From the NCBI GenBank assembly GCA_949317995.1, contig OX439038.1:69078659-69142658 (forward strand): 64,000 bases of DNA, given 5' to 3'. The stretch's first letter is position 1. The number at the start of each line of letters is the position of its first letter. Positions 37,001 to 44,510 of this stretch are shown piece by piece. Both the position numbers and the translations under genes were made by a program. The DNA comes from Acholoe squamosa (taxonomy: Eukaryota; Annelida; Polychaeta; Phyllodocida; Polynoidae). The notes under the pieces are model-generated. The model searched no databases, had not been told where the DNA came from, and worked only from the letters and a program-made list of their open reading frames with translations.

Positions 37001-40000
37001 CCTTGAATATGGCCTAATCTGTCTTGAGTGGGAGCCATGGTTGCTTAAAAAAGACCGGCTGAAGTAGCCTGTAACTGGTTCCCTAGAAACTGACGCAGTT
37101 ACATGCGGCACCTTCAGAGTAACCGGATCTAAACAGCATCAACTATGTAGAACAGCGTCAATAGAAAAATGACGTTATCATTGTGTAACGGTAATAAGGG
37201 TCGCTGTTCAAAATGGAGGTAAAAAAACTGTGACATTTTCATTGTGTTATGGTTTCTGTGCAAAAGTGTGAAACAGCGACGATTTCTCTCATAGTGTAAC
37301 GACCCCCTGGGTTGCCCAGCTTAGCATGACTAGGAGAACATTTTGATAGCCCAATGCTGCTGGTGGCCTCTCTGTATGATGCTGCCATCAGGAGTTAGAT
37401 ATTTGTAGTATTGCAAATATCTGGTCAGTGCTGCTGTGCATCTTGCAGGATTCTGAGGCTGAGCTTGGCAGCACAAAATAATGTCTAGCAAAGTGATTTG
37501 GGGTCCTTGGACGTGTACCAATCATGAAAGTATTGTCAGGTTTACTATCCAGAGTAGGTACTGAAAAGTGTCTGGACCAGTGGACTATATCAGAATCTCA
37601 GCTTTAGTTATATAAATGCAAGATGATTACATCATTGTAAGCGTATTGGTAGGTACTTAACACAGACACTTTGGCAGAGCAAGACATTCATACCAATAAT
37701 AATAGTGACACAGACTACTTACCTAGTGATGTTGAAATGAAGGTAGTGACACAGAGACAGACAGGTACAGGCAGCTGGTCCTGGAAGGCTCTGACTAGTG
37801 CCACTCCTGGGTAGCCAATTACACCTGAGACAAGGTCACCGATGGCTAGGTTTGCAATGAACCTGTATCTCACCTTCGTTAAAATAAAGACAGTTAATTG
37901 AGACACTTCTTTGTTTCTATACATAAACTGAGAACAGTCAAAGCGGGCTAGGCTCACCTACGATGCAAACCCACTTTTCAACATTTTGGAAACAGCTCCC
38001 AGAGTCTTGCCATCCACGTTGAGTTACTGGATTAGCGATTCCCTATAATCAATCTAAATGTCCTGGTAGGGTAGAGCACCAGATCTAGAGCTCCAAATCT
38101 GCTGCTGTTGCTCATTTCCCAACATGCAGAGAAAACATTTGCATTTTTACAACTACAGATAATAGTGCTATATTTAGGGTGCTATAACCTGTCCCTTTTG
38201 TTGCTCACAAGTGGACATTCAAGTATGGTGCTCAAAAAGGGGATTTGAGTAGCTACCTAGTTGGGAGAAGTCAGTCAGTATAATATACTATAGAATGTGT
38301 GACATGAGTAGGTAGCTGATAGTGCAGCTCTCTCTGTTTTAAACAAGGCAGGTGACTTTTCAGACTAATGTGGTGAGTGCAATTTGAATGGTGAAGCAGA
38401 GCGTGACTTCTTTTGAAAAGAGGGTACCTACTGACAGCTCTTTTTACCATAGGAGCAACACGCTCCTGCTGGTGGTGTTGTGCCTGACTTCACTCTTGTC
38501 TTACACTCCACCTGTAGGGACACACTGTGCACGCCCTACGTGTTACCTTTACCAGACAACATAGAGGTGAGGCTGAGGTTGATTAATGTGGTGTAGGGTC
38601 ACCAGAAGAGGTAAAGAGGACCTAGAGTGCATGTACATGTCCTGCATTGGAGTTAATATCATTCATGCAACAGAGAAGGGCTTATTCGGGACTGCCTGCA
38701 TATGACTACATGCATATGCAGTGAATCTAACATGAGCATCTTAGCCTACATAAACTCACAGCTCAATGTAACGTGTAGGTTTGTTTGCCCCCAGAAGCCT
38801 AAACGCAACCACTTACCCGACCTTACATCGTTGATTTTTTAATTAGATTCTCAAGAACCCCCTGAATATGAAAAAAAGGGAACATTGAGTATTGATCAAA
38901 ACAGGATACCAGATTCTAGTTCTACCATCGATTTCTGGAAACGCTACCGCGGATTGCTAAGCATATGGGTAGCAAACAGAAGACCCTATTCTAGAACCCT
39001 CTCCTTAATATAGCCAATAGGTCCCATCCAGATAACAAGAAACGTCTTTGTCGCCATTGGTAAAAAAGAATTATCATCACCCTTTGGGTTTAATCCCTGG
39101 GATACAGTTTGTTGGCCATGCCAATGGCAAAAGAATTTCTAGGTCCTTTGTCACACTAACTTCTATATACACACAGTGCACAAGTTTTGCCTGAATATGC
39201 TTTCTGATATTAAAGGCTTGACAATAGACATGGTCTATTACCATCCCCAGTCAGCAAAGGCAATTAGAGTACCTGACTTCTTTTTCTTTTTTCTTTATTT
39301 TTGTCAGGTGATGACTAGCATCCTATTCAAACAGATTCAGGAAGAAAAATAGCAATATTTCGGTTGATTTTTAAATCATTGTAAATATCACCAACTAGCC
39401 TTAGTGAGGAACACATTTTTCTTTAAATTAGCCGTTTTTGGTCAGACCACCCTCAACCAAGCCAGCATCCAAGCTAGTAAGTCCAGTTTCTCTCAGACGA
39501 CAGATAGTCCTTGGAAATGACAGGAGCTGAGTGGCCCTCATTAAAGGAAATTGCCACCCACAGAGGTATAACACATACTAATTTGGGTCACACCAATTTC
39601 TTACCAAAGCCCTGTGTTCACAGGCTTCTCCAGTGCATTCTATGCCGTCACATTATAGATCAACTGCATCAAGTGCTGCATTGTTAAGCACAGAGGCTGA
39701 GCAAAACATCTTTTCAGTAAATCGTTTCTTCAATATAAAGACTACTTAAATGGGTAAAAATGAATAATAGGGTGTTTTTTTCCCAAAAATCATCAAATCC
39801 AACTTCCTTCTAATAAAAACAGTCGTGGAGGAGCTTTATCGAACATTCATTGACTAAAAACAATGTAAGTTATTGTGGTTTTGAGATTTCCTTTCAAATC
39901 CACAAAAGACACCTTGTTAGGAGGTATTGAGGTGGTATTTTCTTTCAAAGAGACATCCCATCATTTCTGGCTTCAAATTTGTTATGGCAAACTTAGCCCA

Positions 40001-40339
40001 TGAGTTTCCGTGACGAACTGGGGCCTAGACGTATGTATTCTAGGAACAATGCAGTTTAGAAGACACCTTTTGTCACTATAGAAATGTTTGCTTGTGTCAG
40101 CACTATATTAATTGTATCTGCAATATTTAAATGCAGAAGAAAATTGGGAAAAAAAGACTCTCGATTACCTCAAACCACAATGATGAGAGAAAGCCTTAAT
40201 AAAAGGGGGGGGAGGGAGATATAGTGCTTACCTCAAAGTGGAGGTTCCTCTTGTAGATGATGTATAGGACGATACTGTTGGCAATCACTATAGCAGGACA
40301 GAGAACAAGTAAGGCTACCACGTCAGGAGGGCTGCCCAT
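13085..40339 (-). CDS. Class A (rhodopsin-like) G-protein-coupled receptor, six exons, NQF in place of DRY
   Basis: Exons in reading order are 40,339-40,232, 37,873-37,723, 15,850-15,682, 14,644-14,500, 13,755-13,671 and 13,323-13,085. All phases match and all introns are GT-AG. The product is 298 residues with a very short N-terminus. Landmarks are Asn21 (TM1), NLAIGD with Asp49 (TM2), Cys75 (start of TM3), Trp127 (TM4), Cys150 in loop 2, Pro171 (TM5), FAIIHTPFF with Pro234 (TM6), NPLVY at 266-270 and helix 8 RSKRFREAF. The DRY motif is Asn99-Gln100-Phe101 and the CWxP motif is IHTP. Exon 5 encodes most of loop 3. Short loops and the lack of a long N-terminus suggest the amine/melanocortin/adenosine side of class A, but the ligand is unknown. 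Intron 2, about 21.9 kb, contains the gypsy and Harbinger-associated blocks. No disabling change was seen. The start is the only Met before TM1; a further upstream exon cannot be excluded. Confidence 0.8.
14262..14460. repeat. Tandem repeat derived from GPCR exon 4
   Basis: About three units of 55-70 bp share GTGAAGCTGTCATAGAATGG and GGTGTCTGTGTAGGATGGTG then TAGACAGACAT. The second part is about three-quarters identical to the adjacent end of exon 4 and its donor (CCCGTAGGTGCC, TGCGTAAGATGAGGTAGACA at 14,499-14,530). The array therefore appears to have grown from the edge of the coding exon, leaving several decoy exon ends next to the real donor. Confidence 0.55.
14701..15418. mobile_element. 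MITE with long inverted repeats in GPCR intron
   Basis: The left end TTAAAGGAAAACAGTACCCT matches the right end read backwards, TTAAAGGGAAACAGCACCCT. Similarity continues inward for about 140 bp, including GATGTCATATTTTG-like, ATCTGGCATAG and GTGATGTATCTGAT strings. No transposase frame is present. A SINE-like sequence sits inside it at 15,095-15,292. Target-site duplication is unclear, so the superfamily is not assigned. Confidence 0.6.
15095..15292 (+). mobile_element. Short interspersed element with (ACTC)n tail, copy 1
   Basis: The block runs from GATGGGCTTCC through AAAGGGTCTATGTCTC, GACACATTCCTCTG, CATGAATATGACCTTAGCTG and AATGGCGTTAAACATC to a tail of ACTCACTCACTCAC. A second copy lies on the minus strand at 41,135-41,318 with a related AGCTC tail. 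A GGCGTTAAA string followed by short tandem repeats is the kind of 3' end shared by RTE-type LINEs and their SINEs. No RNA polymerase III box was identified in the head. Confidence 0.5.
15898..16060 (+). repeat. Left arm of an inverted pair with 37,355-37,530
   Basis: This sequence is the reverse complement (roughly 75-80% identical) of 37,355-37,530. Both copies keep the same open frame on their own strand: here [20 protein letters not shown] then TPDGSII, and in the other copy [20 protein letters not shown] then TPDGSII. It starts about 45 bp from GPCR exon 3. The encoded block is not recognised. The pair lies just outside the gypsy copy and the Harbinger-associated block. Confidence 0.55.
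16234..17290 (+). mobile_element. Gypsy reverse-transcriptase region (fossil)
   Basis: The frame contains the typical lead-in of Ty3/gypsy reverse transcriptases: [36 protein letters not shown] and then IDYRNANKC. Its family is clear and its state is broken. Confidence 0.8.
17530..17990 (+). mobile_element. Gypsy RNase H region (fossil)
   Basis: [36 protein letters not shown] and [10 protein letters not shown] are the standard RNase H blocks (catalytic Asp, Glu, Asp) of a Ty3/gypsy polyprotein. [16 protein letters not shown] follows in the usual place. Broken. Confidence 0.8.
18100..19190 (+). mobile_element. Gypsy integrase region (fossil)
   Basis: A His-His-Cys-Cys type zinc-binding region ([27 protein letters not shown]) leads into the catalytic core with [31 protein letters not shown] and [16 protein letters not shown], giving the D, D, E order. 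The C-terminal part ([20 protein letters not shown]) resembles the chromatin-facing tail found in gypsy integrases. Part of the broken element. Confidence 0.8.
24438..25161. mobile_element. piggyBac-like MITE, copy 1, nested in the gypsy copy
   Basis: The element is flanked by TTAA on both sides. It begins CCTTTTTGTGCCCAG, and its right end read backwards begins CCCTTAGGTGCCCA. TTAA duplication with CCCTT-type ends is characteristic of piggyBac. It has no transposase. It carries an internal GGTAACCATAGTTACC palindrome and an ATTTTACATTATTTTACATT duplication. Confidence 0.6.
25276..25937 (+). mobile_element. 3' LTR of the gypsy element
   Basis: The LTR begins TGTGTCAG and ends CTGACACA, so its ends are inverted copies of each other. 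It is preceded directly by a polypurine tract (GAGGAGGGGAA at 25,264-25,274) and contains a GCAATAAAGA polyadenylation signal near 25,843. The 74-bp match to 16,150-16,223 identifies the latter as a remnant of the 5' LTR. Confidence 0.75.
26058..28240 (+). pseudogene. Decayed gene A: Lys/Ser-rich, coiled-coil and acidic disordered protein
   Basis: Probable exons begin at 26,058 (donor GGTGAGTATT after 26,131) and about 26,280-26,974 (donor AAAAG then GTGAGG), then near 27,035-27,175 and 27,377-28,240. The translation passes from a Lys/Ser-rich segment through [20 protein letters not shown] (short coiled coil) and [13 protein letters not shown] to a long acidic, Thr/Pro/Glu-rich stretch. It ends [20 protein letters not shown] then RLKAPLKIS. 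The frame shifts at least near 26,340-26,450, 26,920 and 28,015, so it is broken. An AATAAA poly(A) signal follows near 28,350. [13 protein letters not shown] faintly recalls the hydrolase-like segment of some transposon ORFs, but the family is unknown. Confidence 0.4.
28750..29040. repeat. Imperfect direct duplication (about 87-bp period)
   Basis: GGTTTTTGGTGTGGCTGAAA followed by GTGGGCTGACCACTTTGATC occurs at 28,880-28,922 and again at 28,970-29,010, each time followed by GGCGCCATC. Weaker copies of the GTGGGC/GGGCTGACC theme extend to 28,790. The region 29,550-29,900 holds a similar set of degenerate CCAATCTGTGCCCAAA strings. No coding sequence was recognised between 28.4 and 30.0 kb. Confidence 0.5.
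30050..31422 (+). pseudogene. Decayed gene B: basic coiled-coil protein
   Basis: Candidate exons are about 30,046-30,371 (acceptor CCTGCAG, donor GGCAG then GTGAGG), 30,535-30,631 ([20 protein letters not shown]), 30,757-30,860 ([20 protein letters not shown]) and 31,004-31,422. The last two join cleanly in phase 1 to read [20 protein letters not shown]. The final exon encodes [20 protein letters not shown] followed by about 80 residues of Lys/Glu/Arg-rich helix, a long single coiled coil. Phases between the first three exons do not agree and frames change, so part of the gene is decayed. I do not recognise the family. Position inside the block and the lack of any host-gene similarity suggest a transposon gene or a captured gene. 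Confidence 0.4.
31423..32136. other. Purine-rich extension and intergenic sequence
   Basis: GA-rich sequence continuing the coiled-coil exon runs to about 31,600. It is probably a decayed extension of the same helix, since the other frame reads [20 protein letters not shown]. Beyond that, no feature was recognised up to the minus-strand gene that ends near 32,137. Confidence 0.35.
32137..33860 (-). pseudogene. DNCSGQNKN-core (DUF7869-type) transposon-like protein, decayed
   Basis: Reading leftward, an N-terminal piece ([20 protein letters not shown] at 33.7-33.86 kb) is followed after an intron by [17 protein letters not shown] and then by the main frame 33,286-32,684. That frame has [61 protein letters not shown] and [20 protein letters not shown]. 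It continues in the same frame through in-frame TGA and TAG codons to [25 protein letters not shown] and [10 protein letters not shown]. The tail is RG-rich ([16 protein letters not shown]), like an AT-hook. This matches a widespread fish and invertebrate family that I believe is catalogued as DUF7869. The spaced Asp residues in FDYAQQ and DNCSGQNKN suggest an RNase H-like nuclease fold, which is inference. At least two stops and one frameshift show it is dead. Confidence 0.6.
33861..34379. other. No recognised gene between the two minus-strand transposon genes
   Basis: AT-rich sequence with no open frame of note. A minus-strand frame at 34,002-34,271 lacks motifs. It probably contains the 5' flank of the DNCSGQNKN gene and the 3' flank of the transposase. 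Confidence 0.3.
34380..37111 (-). pseudogene. PIF/Harbinger transposase (HARBI1/DDE_Tnp_4 type), decayed
   Basis: Exon 1 (37,111-36,844, donor AGC then GTAAGT) encodes an N-terminal region with [20 protein letters not shown], as in Harbinger transposases. After an intron holding a piggyBac-like MITE, exon 2 starts at 35,474 (acceptor TTCTAG) with [13 protein letters not shown] and [13 protein letters not shown], then an in-frame TGA. After frameshifts comes the catalytic block [18 protein letters not shown] then [14 protein letters not shown] near 35,245-35,135. Later pieces read [11 protein letters not shown] near 34.95 kb, in the place where the second catalytic Asp block is expected, and an acidic C-terminal stretch [20 protein letters not shown] near 34.45 kb. 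At least three frame changes plus a stop make it inactive. The family normally works with a Myb-like partner, which I did not find here. Confidence 0.7.
35575..36718. mobile_element. piggyBac-like MITE, copy 2, inside the transposase intron
   Basis: Flanked by TTAA on both sides, with ends CCCTTACGTGCCCAGAAC and, read backwards, CCCCTAGGTGCCCAGTGG. Subterminal arms (about 35,600-35,790 and 36,255-36,450) are inverted copies of each other and include the palindromes GTTGCCATGGCAAC (35,760) and GTTGCCATGGTAAC (36,272). Two further GTTGCC- or GCAAC-containing half-palindromes lie between. No transposase frame. Confidence 0.65.
37140..37285. promoter_or_regulatory. Cluster of CGCTGTT subterminal motifs
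   Basis: Within 150 bp there are AACAGCGTC, GTCGCTGTT and AACAGCGAC copies in both orientations. Single copies lie at 36,819, 30,943 and 29,967, and a related palindrome is at 25,944-25,960. Subterminal arrays of a short motif are typical transposase or partner-protein binding sites in PIF/Harbinger and CACTA elements. Function is inference from position near the right edge of the block. Confidence 0.4.
37355..37530 (-). repeat. Right arm of the inverted pair with 15,898-16,060
   Basis: On the minus strand this copy reads [19 protein letters not shown] then [12 protein letters not shown] and GHQ, parallel to the left arm. It stands about 45 bp outside the right edge of the composite block and about 190 bp from GPCR exon 2. 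Confidence 0.55.
38230..38560. repeat. Interspersed repeat related to 41,320-41,460
   Basis: AAGGCAGGTGACTTTTCAG then AATGTGGTGAGTGCAA is repeated with small changes at 41,360-41,400. A CATAGGAGCAACAC string at 38,451 recurs at 41,009 beside the foldback element. These are fragments of one repeat family scattered through GPCR intron 1 and its 5' flank. No coding sequence. Confidence 0.4.
38561..40230. other. GPCR intron 1, nothing recognised
   Basis: No open frame, tRNA or repeat pair was identified. A G-rich run (40,205-40,213) lies just upstream of the first donor. Confidence 0.3.
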
Positions 40340-40701
40340 TTTAGACAAATATATCTGTGCTAAGACTTTGTCTTTTCTTATCCTTCCTCATCAAGGCAAA
40401 TAGTGACTAGTCCTTTCTTGATAAGGCCTGGCTGTATTAGACGGCATCGTAGCTGTGGCTATATAGTTAAAATACGATAGTACCTTGGAGAGCTGTAAGC
40501 CTTCCTGTAATTAATTGGAAAAAATAGCAACGGCTTAAACTAGATGTACCCCTACAACCAGCAGTCTCTGGACGCAGACACCTAACCCATAATGCACTGC
40601 TCTAGACGATGTAGCGCTGCCGTCCTAGTCTGCTGCTCAAAACGAGGCTGGGGAGTGGTCAGTGGCATCTCCTCACCTGAGTAGCTCTAGTCGGTTTTGC
40701 A

Positions 40702-41012
40702 CATAGGGGAAAGGGTAGTTTTGCCTAAGAAGTGCCTTGCCTGCAGCAGTCTTTTCAGTCCTGACTTGTCAAGTCAGGACTGAAGTTATGCTCTGCTCCA
40801 CCATTCAACTTCCACTCACCATTATAATTCTGAAAAGGCACCTGCCCTGCTTAGAAGCATTGTGTGCTACACAATGAGATACCTTCTTTTGTCACACTCT
40901 TTCAAGTGTTTTTGTGTTGACCACTTGTGTGCAACACAAAAAAAGTTAGGACTGCAAAGAAATAGACTGCTGCAGGTGGGGCACTTCTTAGGCAAAACTA
41001 CCTTTTCCCATA
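40702..41012. mobile_element. Foldback MITE upstream of the GPCR start
   Basis: The ends are inverted copies: GGGTAGTTTTGCCTAAGAAG followed by TGCC on the left, and the same string read backwards on the right, continuing through TGCAGCAGTC. The interior has a second strong palindrome (CAGTCCTGACTTG then TCAAGTCAGGACTG at about 40,758-40,785). It lies 360-670 bp upstream of the GPCR start codon. Confidence 0.6.
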
Positions 41013-41134
41013 GGAGCAACACCCTCCAGTTCTCATGCATGTCAGGTATTTAAGTACCTTTCAATGCCAGGTACAATTAATGTTTAATGAAGATGACAGC
41101 TAGTCAAAACAAGAGCACTAAAAACGGAGTCGCA

Positions 41135-41318
41135 CAGTAAGGTGAGCTGAGCTGAGCAATAGATATTTAACGCCATTTCGACAGCTAATGTCATATTCAT
41201 GGCGAGAAATTCATTACACAATTTCAGAGGAATGTGTCGGTGCCTGCGCACCATCTAGGGGATAGGAAAGACAAGATATAGACCCTTTAAAGAGGGCTAG
41301 GGAAGCCCTCACACAGTA
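41135..41318 (-). mobile_element. Short interspersed element, copy 2 (AGCTC tail)
   Basis: Reverse-complement counterpart of 15,095-15,292, sharing AAAGGGTCTATATCTTG, GACACATTCCTCTG, CATGAATATGACATTAGCTG and AATGGCGTTAAATATC. The tail is (AGCTC)n here rather than (ACTC)n. Confidence 0.5.
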
Positions 41319-41460
41319 AGGTACCTGCTTGTGCAATACACACTATTTTTAAAGAAGGCAGGTGGGGTTTTTTTTTCAGTCGAATGTGGTGAGTGCAAAA
41401 TCAAGAGTTAAGCCGGGTGGGGCTTTTTTATTTGAGATATTATCTAGTTGGTGTTCTCTT

Positions 41461-42616
41461 TAGCTTATGTGCAATAGCCTCCTGCTTGCGCAGCGTGGGA
41501 GTCTTAATGTGTCTAAGGCCATGAAGTGTTGGGGCAGTGATTGTCAGAGGCAGGCCCATAATATCACTTTTAATTAAATGATAGAAAATGGGTATGTGCA
41601 ATTCTTGTACACATACATGTATCGCGCAGTTTCCTAAATTGACAACTCACCAATCTCTGCTATGCAATCAATCGTTCCTATAAAACATGAGCAATTTCTT
41701 CCTCTATATTGAAGCTATATAACGAAACCAGCATCCTGTGCTTCAGGATTTTACTTAAGATGTCTTAGGCAATGTATCGTACACGCTGCTTTACTAATAT
41801 CAAAACACTGAACAAATTTTAGCCTAAGTGGCCACGATATTGCGCAATTTGTAAGTATCACACCACAAAATGCCAAAATTAGAGCTTTGTGCAGATTGGA
41901 AAAAGGCGTCCAACGTCTATATCAAGATCCTTTCACTGACAAAGAGGAAGGTCTTTGTTCCATCAACATTCCAACGGTAACGTTAAGATAAGTTGAAGTT
42001 GTTTATTGGCCAATAGATTATAACATAAATTGATCTTCCTCCTATAATTACATGGGGTAGTTATACAAAAGATCACATCACAGTTGACAATTAGTATACA
42101 ATGAAAGGCCACAAATGAAGTGGACAATATATCTGCCTTTTATGAGTTTGAGTTTGAAAAGAAATGCTATCGAAACATCGTCGTAGTTACCTTTGTGTAC
42201 AATAAACACGATTCCATAGGTGTCGTAATAACATACTTCAAATGTATATATGCATTATATAACATAATTTGATTCACAAGAATTTTCCTTTGCCTGTACT
42301 CCTTTGAGGATCTCTAAGTCTACACCTGTTTATACAATTCAAGGCCACATGCCGGTTAGGATAGTTATGGATATTGCATAATTCACCTTGTTTAGCCCTC
42401 ACCATTGATGTTGCCTTGTTGTAATGGGATTCTTTGAACTTCAAGTCACCACAAGTTAGTTGAATCTGCTCAACAAATCAGCAATGGATAGCATCGTAAA
42501 ACTTTGATCTTACACACACAAAAAATAATCCTTTGGCAATAAAAATCTTATTGATCTTAGTTAGTACATAACTAGTAATGGCTGATATGGTAGTAACATT
42601 GACTAACCTATTCTAG
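41461..42616. other. No recognised gene; probable 3' flank of the minus-strand LINE
   Basis: AT-rich sequence with no usable frame. The right part may include the 3' untranslated region of the LINE that ends near 42,632, but no tail repeat was identified. Confidence 0.3.
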
Positions 42617-43324
42617 TCAGGGTGTTTTCAGAAAATCAAACTTTGTAAGGCATTTCTGAGTAGAATTTGTCATCCAGTTGATTCCACATAATAGATAGAT
42701 AGACCTTTTGTAGTTCTTCCGGTAATTCATCACATAATTTAACGCCTCTATAGAAGGGGCCATGCTGGTAACACGCATTAGGTGCTCTTCTAACTCTGAA
42801 ACGCACCTTCCTGTCCCCTCCAGTTCGTACATCTCGTAGTAATAGTTGCTCATTATCTTGGGATCTCGTCCACATAATACTCAGCAGCTGTTTCTTTCGT
42901 CTTAATTCTAGCTTTTCTGGTGCTCCACCTGTATGGAAACTAGAGTAATCCAGTGCCGGACAGATCATGGATTTGTATATAGTAAGACAATCATTTTCAG
43001 GCGTAAATTTCTTGATTTTGGCCAATTTGTATAGTTTTCCCCATACTCTTTTTCAATCTGGTCACATGTGGCATCACACTCAAGGTACCATACAGGGCCA
43101 CACCTAGATAGCAGTAGTGCTCTGTCACAGGTAACATTTCATCTCCTATGTACAATTGGGGGGGGCGAGAGTCTATAAAGGATTTTTTTGGTACCAAAGT
43201 TCATTATCATTGTTTTCTCAGTATTTCTCAGTCATATAATTATTCACACGCCAGTTATGAAGGGCCGTTAAGTCATGCTGCATCTACACTGCAAAACCAG
43301 TGTTTATATTTTAAACATGTTTTA

Positions 43325-43641
43325 GGGAGTGGTCATTTATTATCAACAGGGGGGGTGGGTTTGAGGGGGGGGCGTAAAAAATTCTGACCGCTCTCGAGGG
43401 GGGAGCTTAAAAAATTTTGACCCCTCTTGAGGGGGGGGAGCTAAAAAAATTTACCCTCTTTTTAGCAAAAAAGCCCGCGCGCTACTATAGATCAAAGAGG
43501 GGGCGTGAAAACTCTCCGCGCCTCTGGCGCAGGGGGGGGTGTAAAATATTTTTACTGCCGTCGAGGGGGGGCATAAAAAATTTGCGCACATCTGCGTGAA
43601 AACCCACGACCCCCCCCTGTTGATAAATAATGACCACTACC
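43325..43641. mobile_element. PIF/Harbinger MITE with G-tract interior, copy 1
   Basis: Ends are inverted copies of GGGAGTGGTCATTTATTATC followed by AACAGGGGG, flanked by TTA on both sides (TWA duplication). The interior is an imperfect palindrome of GGGGGG tracts alternating with TAAAAAATT and TTGACC. A second copy lies at 60,815-61,096. No coding sequence. Confidence 0.7.
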
Positions 43642-44069
43642 TTAGGTCTAAACACGTTTAAAACCTAAACATATAGGTCAGTTAGGTGTCTCATCGACTA
43701 CACATTTAGGGAATGAACAATTTTATTCTAACTACATGAACATTTTTGCTAAACATGTTTAGATGTTTAGAGTTTAAACATTTGAATAATAGGTGTTTAG
43801 ATTCAAATATCATTATGTTTAGATACTTGGATGTTGAATCCACACCAGGTAGCAGCACTACCTTTGAATGGACTATCTTTACACAATTATAATCAATTTT
43901 TGTGACAAATGTACCCAAACCCCATGTTTATTATGGTTTCTATTCATTGAATGTCATGAGAATAGAAAGGGTAATAGAAAGTTGACTAGATTCACCTTAC
44001 ACCACCATCATTAACATGAAATACTCAATAAGCTCAATGACTGACACCTATTTCATGTTATTCTGGAAT

Positions 44070-44131
44070 AGACAAAGCAATTTCCTTCCTGCCAAGCTGT
44101 AGACAAAGCAATTTCCTTCCTGCCAAGCTGT
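44070..44131. repeat. Tandem duplication of 31 bp beside the SINE
   Basis: GACAAAGCAATTTCCTTCCT followed by GCCAAGCTGTA occurs twice back to back, and the second copy abuts the SINE head. The duplication is essentially perfect, so it is recent relative to the surrounding elements, or reflects a staggered insertion event. Confidence 0.6.
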
Positions 44132-44510
44132 AGCCGGGAGGCATGGCACAGTCGGTAGCGCGTCCGCTCACAGGCCGTAAGGTGTCGGTTGAGTTCCTCC
44201 CTGCTCTGGCTAGGCTGTGCTGGAAAGTCTCCCGGCGGTCATGGCAGACAAATGACTTAAAACAGGCCTGTCCATCTCTCACTATGCCTATGTAGTGATG
44301 GTTGTTAAAGAACCATTGCCTCGGTAAAAGTGTAGGGGCGTGCTTTCTATCTTCCCATAGATGCGGTCACCATCATCCCCCCTCCCTATTAGACTAGGGT
44401 CCGGGCAAGCAACGCCACAAGGGTAATCTCACTTCAGTGTGGATACAACCCGCCGGACCTCTCACCCTTGAGTGTCGGCCGCAAGGAAGGCACGAGGTGA
44501 GATAAAATTC
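44132..44510 (+). mobile_element. tRNA-derived SINE
   Basis: The head has an A box (TGGCACAGTCGG then TAGCGC) and a B box (GGTTGAGTTCC) at tRNA-like spacing, the layout of an internal RNA polymerase III promoter. A body of about 300 bp follows, including GTTAAAGAACCATTGCCTCG and a GCCGGACCTCTCACCCTTGA string. It lies within the CACTA-like element. Not a functional tRNA, because the stems do not close. Confidence 0.6.

Larger units (their letters stand above)
25938..37310. mobile_element. Composite Harbinger-associated block with four decayed genes
   Basis: Between the gypsy 3' LTR and the right inverted-repeat arm lies about 11.4 kb with four gene-like units: two on the plus strand (26.06-28.24 and 30.05-31.42 kb) and two on the minus strand (a DNCSGQNKN-core protein at 32.1-33.9 kb and a PIF/Harbinger transposase at 34.4-37.1 kb). 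Copies of CGCTGTT or its complement cluster at 37,140-37,285, and a GTCGCTGTGACAGCGAC palindrome stands at 25,944-25,960. This layout suggests one large DNA transposon carrying extra genes, but I could not define matching terminal inverted repeats or a target duplication, so unity of the block is inference. Confidence 0.45.

Noticed and set aside
43417-43599. 60-codon frame with RRGGCKIF
   Set aside because: It is translation of the G-tract palindromic MITE; composition alone keeps it open.
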